Of a stretch of 64,000 nt of DNA, positions 56,901-64,000 are shown in pieces. Location of the stretch: the NCBI GenBank assembly GCA_022605405.1, contig JABYQQ010000001.1:2542001-2606000 (forward strand), written 5' to 3'. Within the stretch, counting starts at the first letter, position 1; each line of letters opens with the position of its first letter. Both the position numbers and the translations under genes were made by a program. The notes beneath the pieces are model-generated. The model saw only the letters and a program-made list of their open reading frames with translations. It was not told where the DNA came from and did no database searches. This DNA is from Earliella scabrosa. Taxonomy: Eukaryota; Basidiomycota; Agaricomycetes; Polyporales; Polyporaceae.

Positions 56901-58242
56901 GCAGCTCGCTGACCGTCGGCAACGTTGGCTCAAGATCAATGTTGACCTCGTCCTACGCCCTGCTCCTCTCTTCGTGATTTTGTAACGCGGGCGCGCGCAT
57001 CGATCCCTCCTCCTCGAGCTGGCCGCTGCGCAATGACACGGTCTGTCAAGATAGCTCAAGATGGCCGGCCTTCCCCCCTCTCAAACAACTTCTCCGCTTC
57101 GACCTCCGTCGTGACGCCGTCTTCTTTGACGGCAACAGCCCACCGACATGCATGTGCTGGCGTCCTCGGGCGATCGGTGTGCATCGCGAACAGCCCGTCA
57201 AGTTGGCAGTCCACCCTGGTCCACCACGTTCCTCGGCGACTTTCAATTTGAACTCTGATTCATGAAACCTTCAGCCGCGAGGCCGCGAGAGAAGATCTCA
57301 CCCAAGCCGACGACAGTAGCGCATAGGAGCGTCGCGGGTCTGCTCCGTCTTTGCGGCGGAGGATGTGGGGCAAGGTGGTCTCAGCGGCTGTCAGCGTTTG
57401 GCTCGCATTTGTCTTTTTGCAATTGCCTTGCACACATCAGGACCAGAACCGCACGAAGCGTCAGCAAGCAGCTTAACACCGGCTGGGACCGCACAGGTGC
57501 GGATGCATTCCGAACCACACACACAGCTCACGCGCACTGGAGCTGACCGGCGCATCAGGGATGGTTACACGGTGTGGGATCATGAAGACTGTTCAACAAG
57601 AGAGCGATAGGAGCGATGATTGGATTCCGGGAACGAAGGTCGCCGGCAGGGCCTGTGGGCGCGCAACACTGGCTTGGACGAAGATTCAGAAGTGGAACTG
57701 AGTTGCCCGTGCCTGGCCTCCAGCCTGGCTCCCCCGCCGAAGGTTGTACGACACCCGGCTTGATGGGCTGCAGGCTTCTGTGGACCGAAACGCGTGTGCG
57801 CGACGCGGCCCTCAGCACTTGAACACAAGCTGCCCCGCCCGAGTGTGCGCGCGCGCAGGGCTCGCGTCGGGAAATGGCCGAAGGGACCGGGAGATGGATT
57901 GGCGCAGACGGGATGAGGAGAGAGAGGGCGCGGCTGTCAGAAAGACGGTTGGAGGGCGGTTGCCTTGGGATCGCAGGTCAAGACAAGGACGCACAGCTTT
58001 GGGAGGGATCTGAGCCGCCCAGAGCCATCAGCGCACCCAATCAAGGCGCGCTTCGACCTCGTGCGGCCTGACGTGCGTCCCGGCCTGGGAGCGCGCTTCC
58101 CACCCACCGCGTCTGTGCCCTCCCTCGTACTTATCCGACTCGACTCGCGAGTACATAACCTCGCCTGATCTTCTCCGCTTCCGCTCCCTGCCATCCCCAC
58201 CATCGCCCCGCCGCCACCCAGCCACTGCCTCCGCCAACATTG
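53949..58242. other. 4.3-kb gene-poor region upstream of the WOPR gene
   Basis: No gene model could be supported in either strand. Open frames (for example 54716-55159 minus, 55547-55978 plus) overlap one another, lack splice partners and show no motif. Short direct repeats such as ATGATGCATGATGCATG (about 54248) occur. The region may be a long regulatory region, contain a long non-coding RNA, or hold decayed genes. Confidence 0.45.
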
Positions 58243-59478
58243 ATGCAGCTCCCGACCTGCACCGGCATCCGCATACGCTCCCTCCTCGATGCCCATGTCA
58301 TATTCCATGCCGTCTCCCTAGGCCTTCTCCCGATCGTCTCTCGCCGTCTGGACCTCGAAGAGCGACGCTACATCCACTCCGGCTGCGTGTGTGTATGGGA
58401 AGAGCGCAGCGCATGCGGCGAGTCTTCGTCGGTACGTCCAGTGTCCATTGCATCCGCCACCCTCGGCCCTCGCCTCCCAAGCAAGCCACGTACCCGCCCG
58501 CTCAACGACCGCTATCGATAGGCCGCAGGTATCGAACGTTGGACCGATGGGAGACGGTGGGGTCCTTCCAGGGTTCGCGACGTGAGTGTCCTCGTTCCAC
58601 CTCCCATCGGCCGTTCCCACTCAGCCGCGCGTGTGCTGTTTGACAGGAGTTCTTGTATTACCAAGAGAAGCTGCCCGAGTTCGAGGCCGACGAAGAGCTC
58701 TCCTCTCTCATGTGCGTCCTCTTGCGTGCTTTGCGCGCATCCGCTCTCGCTCATCGCCGCACATATGGATAGCTTTGGGAGCAGGCTCATCAAGCAGACC
58801 TACTCAGTCTACGTCGATACTCCGACGGGCCGGAGAAAGTGGCATCTCGGTTAGTCGCCATCCCGTCCGCAATTCAATATTCACTCCCCGTTAACCATTT
58901 CTATTCGCTGCGCCCCTTCCCCTCGCTTACGCCTATGCATGATGCCACGGCTACGCTCGTCGAAACAATCTCCCGCCACCGCCTCCCCCTCCCGCACAGT
59001 CGCGTACTTCACGGGCGAGACGCTCGAGCGCCTCTTGACCATTGATGACATCCCAGATTTAGCCGCCCTCCGCGACATCATACCCCCAGGAAAGTACACG
59101 ACGGCGCGCATGGCGCGGCAGCGCACGCGCGGAGAGACGGCGGGCCCCCCACTCTTCGGGCAGGACGTCAAGCCCGGGCAGGCGTCGCACGCCCGCGTGC
59201 CCCTCTACACCATCGATCAGCTCGACTTCCCTTCCCCGCACCCGCCCGTCAACGTCCGTCTCCCCGCGCTCAAGCCCGAGCCGTGGCTGCCCCCGCGCTG
59301 GCTCGAGGACGAGCTCCGGACGCGCCAGCCGGACCTGAACTGCGCGCAGTCGCAGAGCCTCAGGCGGAACCACGCCATCGACCTCGCGCCGCTGATATAC
59401 CTCCGCAAGCGCCCGTATCCGCCGCGCGATGTCGCCGACGACGACGTGCTGCAGAAGTTTGACTGTGGCATCGTCTGA
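58243..59478 (+). CDS. WOPR (Gti1/Pac2) transcription regulator
   Basis: Exons 58243-58431, 58522-58581, 58647-58711, 58785-58849 and 59000-59478 join in phase to 285 residues. The WOPRa part reads CTGIRIRSLLDAHVIF, GLLPIVSRRLDLEER, YIHSGCVCVWEE, then GIERWTDGRRWGPSRV and EFLYYQEK. The WOPRb part reads LIKQTYSVYVDTPTGRRKW and VAYFTGETLERL, followed by a Pro-rich tail. This is the DNA-binding fold of Wor1, Ryp1, Gti1 and Pac2, regulators of morphological switching, development and secondary metabolism in fungi. ATG 58243 fits the usual short N terminus before WOPRa. It is isolated in a gene-poor region, as is common for developmental regulators with long control regions. Confidence 0.92.
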
Positions 59479-62400
59479 CCCGCCGGTAGTGCATCGTGCC
59501 GAGGACGGATCCTCCTTTCTCCCTCCCTGATACCACTTGGTCTCGCCATCCACATCTTGGTACTTGCCCATCTTGACGACAACATCCCCCGCTCTCTGGC
59601 GTGGGCACTGGATTTCGTGATCGATCTCGCAACACAACACAACGCGCGCGCGCGAGTTTTGCGTTGTTATTCTCGTACGCGCGTTCCACGGATGATGCTG
59701 TAGGCGCGCCCGCTCTGTCGCGACCGCGTTCCGCCTCGACCTCCCCCCCATCCACATCCGCATCCGAACCTCCGACCGCCCAAACCCTTTCCCGGCTAAG
59801 TCTGGTTGCCGAGGGTCGTTGGGCGTCGGGCGTTTGAACTTTGGGGAGCCGTCGACGCGCTGGAACTGGCGCTGGCGCTGCGTAGCGTGTCTAGAGCATC
59901 CGCCGTGGTGATCGCGCTCTCATCTAATCCTACCCCATCGTCGTAGTCGTACATTCGTGCTGGCTCAGTGGCTGGCTGCTGATCCACCCTCGGACCCCAG
60001 CCGCAGCCACAGCCGCAGCCGCACTCGACCCCCCACCCCCGCGTCCTGTCACCCCAAGCCCCCGATGACACGTCCATGCCATGTTTCACGACCTCGTTTT
60101 CCTACTGTGCCGTGTACAGTTTGTATACCCCGGGACCTCTGCTCCCGCTGCTCGCCCCACCCCAGTACTTAGTACTTAGTACTTCTTGGGCCTAGGATTG
60201 GGCCTGGGTCTGGGCCGGGTCCGCCGCCGCTGCAGAGCTCTCACACCATCCGTGGTATTGGCATGGTTTTTCAACTTCCATGTCACATGTAGTTTGTATG
60301 CGCCTACGTATCGCTACCCTCCGATATAATCGCACATACGCTCTCCGCTTGAAACCACGCAACCACAGCTGACCTCGGAGCTCGAGGAGGGTGATCGCGG
60401 TCTGCCTGCAGCACGCCAGCACTAGCACTAGTGTTACGACTAGTAGAACCCGGATGCGTATGGTCCGGACTCGATATATGTCTCGCGCATAATGCGTCCG
60501 AGTGCTCCGACCCCGAGCGTACCAATCGTGTCGAGACTCGAGGGTGTGCGCCGACCTCGGAGGACACATAGGCTAAGCCCCAACCCGTGTCGAGTCTCGG
60601 CTGGCCTGCGAGCGCTGAGCTTGAAGCTGATGCGACGTCTATCCGGTGGGCGTCGGTGGGACCGGAGCTCGGACTCGGACTCTGAGTGGGACGGGGGTGT
60701 TCTGTGGCTAGCTCGGTCTTCTTCGCGAACGCGGACGATATGTCAGCTCTCGCTCGTGATCGGTTGATCGCCCGTGGAAGGATGTCCGAGCTGCTGAGCT
60801 GACAGCCATGCATTCCTATGTCACGAATCACAGAAGCCGGTATGTACACATACGGCTGACGGTTACCGCCACGTTCTACTGTCCCCGCACCCCGCGCGGA
60901 TCCCTTCTCGCTGGCACCGGACGTGCATGGCACAGCGCCCTCGCTAGCATTAATGACACATACAACCGTCAGACTCCAGAGACGGGGAGAGATGCGAGGG
61001 GAGCTCGAGAGGAAGAGACGCAGGAAGAAGAGTCCAGACCGCGAGACCCTGGCCGCTGCGTCCGACTTCTTTTCCTTCGCACATCGCGAATCGCGGGTTC
61101 TCGCGAGGTTCTGCCATCCGCCATCCCCTCGCCTGCGCTTGCGTCCAAGTCCGCTGAATGCGCCCTTGCCTTCCCGCCGGCTTGCTGTGAGCAGCTGGAA
61201 GGCCCGTCACAGGAACATGGGGTACGCGTACGCCTATGCTTGCTACCCGCGAGGATTCTGCCTACATCCGACCGCCTGGCGCTCGGCTGCCACTAGCAGG
61301 CAAGCGAGTGAGAAGGAAGAAGGCGAGCTGAGAGAAGCAGGAGCGCAGTATGATAGATGAAGTCAGCAGCCCCGTCATATTCGCGGCATGCCTGTCAGCC
61401 TGGCGATCGCCCGAACTGTGGCTGAGTCGCGCGTGACGGCGACGGACGCGCCCCCCTCTGAATCGCCCGGGGTCGCGACCGTCGAAGCTGCAGCGCTGAC
61501 ATGGACGTCGTCGTCGTGAAGGGAGGGGGTGACGGGGTGGAGCCTGAAGCCTGTCGTGCGAGGCTTGCGATCGGAGGCACTGATGGGGAGCCCTGTCGAG
61601 CGAATCTGGATTCTGGATTCTGGGGCTTTGGTCTGTCAATGGGGGTTCGACGCGTGACGTGCCGGGTGCGCGCGTGCTTCTTCTCTCAGTGCGCTGGACC
61701 AGGACTGCCATCGCCAGTCGCTGGTGGTCGCACGACCTGGCTCCTGCGAGGGTGCTTCGTGTAGACGTAGACGTACATGTGCACACGTAGCTCGCGCCAT
61801 CGTCGCGACGACGACATTGTTCTGAGTTCTGCCAAACCCTCCATGGTATGCATGGAAGCCTAGCTCTTGTGTCTCTCGTGGAACGCCTCCTCCGCAATTG
61901 CAAGCAGTGGGATCCGGAAGCCGGCTCATAGATTCGTGTCAGCAGGCCGCTGTGCATGATCTGAGTTCTCGCATTCGGCGTCCTGGAAGCCCCCAGCTCG
62001 GACACCCCGGGAGATCGCGATAGCATCGATGCGCGCGTGCCGGCCGTGTCCGTGTCCGTGTGCTCCCCACTGTACGCGGGCTGTCGAACGAGCACCGCTG
62101 GCCCCAGCAACGGCCGCGACCCCTAGGCCTGGGGGGCAAACCGAGAACGGCTAATTGGGGAGCGGCTGGGAATTTGGAATCGCGGATCCGGGGAAGCGTC
62201 GACGCGCGCACGGCGCACTCCATTGGGAAGCGGACGGTGGGGGGCGCGCCACATGCTCGCGCACGGATGCGGCAGATGCGCGCACACGCGATGGCAGATG
62301 GGGGGCTCGCGGACTTCAGAGCGCGTGCGCACGTTCGACGGTCGACGGTCGACGTGGCCTGCGGGACGAGGGCTATTGAGTGCTGAGTGCTGGAGTGCTG

Positions 62401-64000
62401 AGTGACGAGCGAGGGTGCGACGCCGAGAACCGGGTCGTTCATTACGGGGTCTGCCATTGCGCATCCCCTGGGCACAGTTCTGAGGAAGCTCGAAGGTTCA
62501 CGTCCAAGGATCAGCAAACGCCCGAAAGCCACCGCAGCGCCGCGCCCCACCTGCTTACCTCCGTCCATCCCTCTGGTGCCCGCGCATGCATGCAACCTAA
62601 ACCTAGAATCCAAAGCAGGGTGTCCTCCCCGAGTTGTAAAACACGATGACGGTGCAGCAGCCGTGGCTGAAACTTTGAAGCCTCGAAACACCAGACTTTG
62701 AAGCCAGGCTCGAACGAATTACGATGCGGGAGCCCGAGTGCGCTCGGCGCGTCCCCCAGCAGCTCGCGTGACTTCGTTGCATGACCCGTACGGGGAGGGG
62801 AAGCACCGAGCTTCGACATCCGCCGCCGCGCCGCCACGAACTTTCGCGATCCCGGGGACAGTGCGCAGGCCGCGAACCTCGAACCTCTCTCGCGTCCAGC
62901 TGGGTACTTGGTTGAGGACGACGGCTTGCCCTCCCCTTCTCTTCCGTCTTCGTCTTCGTCCTCGTCCTCGCCTTCGTGTCCAGCGCGGTTCGGTTCGAGA
63001 ACGAACTCCTCCTCGAGGAGCCGGCGGTTTGCGCGCCGCACGGGCACACGACTGGGCAGGGCCATCGAATTTGGGACGCCGATCATGTCCGTACGTGTAT
63101 ATGGGGCAACGCTCGGATCCACCTCCCAGGGAGCTATATGTGTACGTATGTATGTATATGCGTCCGTCCGTCCGTCCGGTGCCCGTGCCGCGGCGCGAAT
63201 GCTTAAGCCTTATACGTTATACGCTGTTGCCCCAGCCCGCGCAGGCCGGACCGGGCCCTCGGGTGCGGACGATGATTGAGGTGCGGATGCGGAGATGGAC
63301 ATATGGAACTCGCTCCGAAGTGCAAGGGAGGGGAAGGGGAAGGGGGATGAGAGGGTGGGTGGGTGAGAATGCGCAATTGAACTGAATTCGCGTGCGGGTG
63401 CGTCCTGCGTGCTTCGCTCGGTTCTGGAACGTGCGCTCGCACGCCCGGACGCGCGGGGGTGAGGGTCTGCGTGGTGGTACGAGTCGAATTCGAAAAAAGA
63501 GGGATGGGATGGGATGGGGTGCGGAACGAGAAGAAGGGGAGAAGGGGTGGGGAGGGAGGGGGCAGAGGAGTTAGTGGTTGTGACGTATAACATCTGAGCC
63601 GCTGGGACGCGGTTTGGGGCGGTGGCTGGTTGGCAGCTAGTTCGTTCACGTTGGCCTGCAATGATTGGCGGTGCCGCAGATTTCGGTGTTGAGGGGAGGA
63701 TGTGGGGTGGGGGAGGGGACACGAGCCGTCACGCGCTCCCTTGACCGTTTCGTTCTTCATCTTCTCTCGAGCCAACCGACGTGTCTGGACGCGATGCCGA
63801 ATGCTGGGAGAACGCGCCGTATCCGACGTGTCGTACGAGGTGGGTGCGAGGTCGGCCAGAGCGCGATCCAGCTGGATGGATCATGACGTCCAACCATGGC
63901 CCTGGCGGATCTCGGCGTCGGAGCTGTATTCTCGCGAACGGCGAACACAGAGAGGCTGAGAGAGAGCTGGTGAAGATCAGAGAAGGCGGCATCGCTTTGG
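59479..64000. other. 4.5-kb GC-rich gene-poor region with simple repeats
   Basis: After the WOPR gene's stop no frame is supported to the window edge. Simple repeats are frequent. A TACTTAG repeat lies at about 60165-60182, three copies of TCGACGG near 62336-62352, and a GAGTGCTGAGTGCTGGAGTG block near 62378. CTTCGTCTTCGTCCTCGTCC lies at about 62946-62972, GTCC repeats at about 63162-63178, and GGGT and GGGAT repeats at 63355-63365 and 63500-63520. From about 63280 to 63560 the plus strand is strongly purine-rich. The minus-strand frame at 63203-63775 is a Pro/Ser-rich artefact of this bias. Confidence 0.5.

Noticed and set aside
63203..63775. 190-codon Pro/Ser/His-rich minus-strand frame
   Set aside because: It is produced by a purine-biased, repeat-rich tract; no motif, introns or plausible protein composition.

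Overview
The window is nuclear DNA of a filamentous basidiomycete, most likely a wood- or litter-decaying agaricomycete of Polyporales type (the order is an inference). Genes are compact and rich in introns of about 45-65 bp with GTRNGT donors and YAG acceptors. There is an expanded kinase-like family of the kind common in agaricomycetes, polyporopepsin-like and CE16 secreted enzymes, and no bacterial operon structure. All gene models below were built by hand from reading frame, splice-site phase and family motifs.

Region 1 (1-18.2 kb) is an accessory, fast-evolving array of six kinase-like paralogs (five on +, one on -) plus a kinase tail relic at the left edge. All six share the same five-exon structure. 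Two of them (10987-12344 and 14832-16171) are recent duplicates that include their flanks. Two unrecognised minus-strand spliced genes lie between the paralogs. An AT-rich island with a near-perfect 31-bp inverted repeat sits at about 10 kb. A divergent seventh paralog with destroyed catalytic motifs lies far away at 51-52.4 kb.

Region 2 (18.2-27.5 kb) is conserved. It holds an intron-containing tRNA-Ser(CGA), a Ser-rich unknown gene, and then three endomembrane genes side by side: a Gef1-type CLC chloride/proton transporter, an ARFRP1/Arl3 GTPase and the V-ATPase proteolipid c'' (Vma16). The last two are divergent across 176 bp.

Region 3 (27.8-38.7 kb) starts with an unusual gene joining eight CCHC zinc knuckles, a TPR array and a C-terminal J domain. 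HAS1 helicase, a DJ-1/PfpI protein and a membrane-anchored, repeat-bearing aspartic-protease-like protein with degenerate active sites follow. Broken copies of the J-domain gene end and of the protease-like gene end show an old local duplication whose two copies decayed reciprocally.

Region 4 (40.4-54 kb) is mostly housekeeping or secreted: TFIIA large subunit, a small coiled-coil protein, a Vps3844-domain membrane protein, a Cue5-like CUE protein, an active pepsin-type protease, a metallophosphoesterase, the pseudokinase and a CE16 esterase.

Region 5 (54-64 kb) is gene-poor. It contains one WOPR (Gti1/Pac2) transcription regulator framed by more than 4 kb of apparently non-coding sequence on each side, with many simple repeats towards the right edge.
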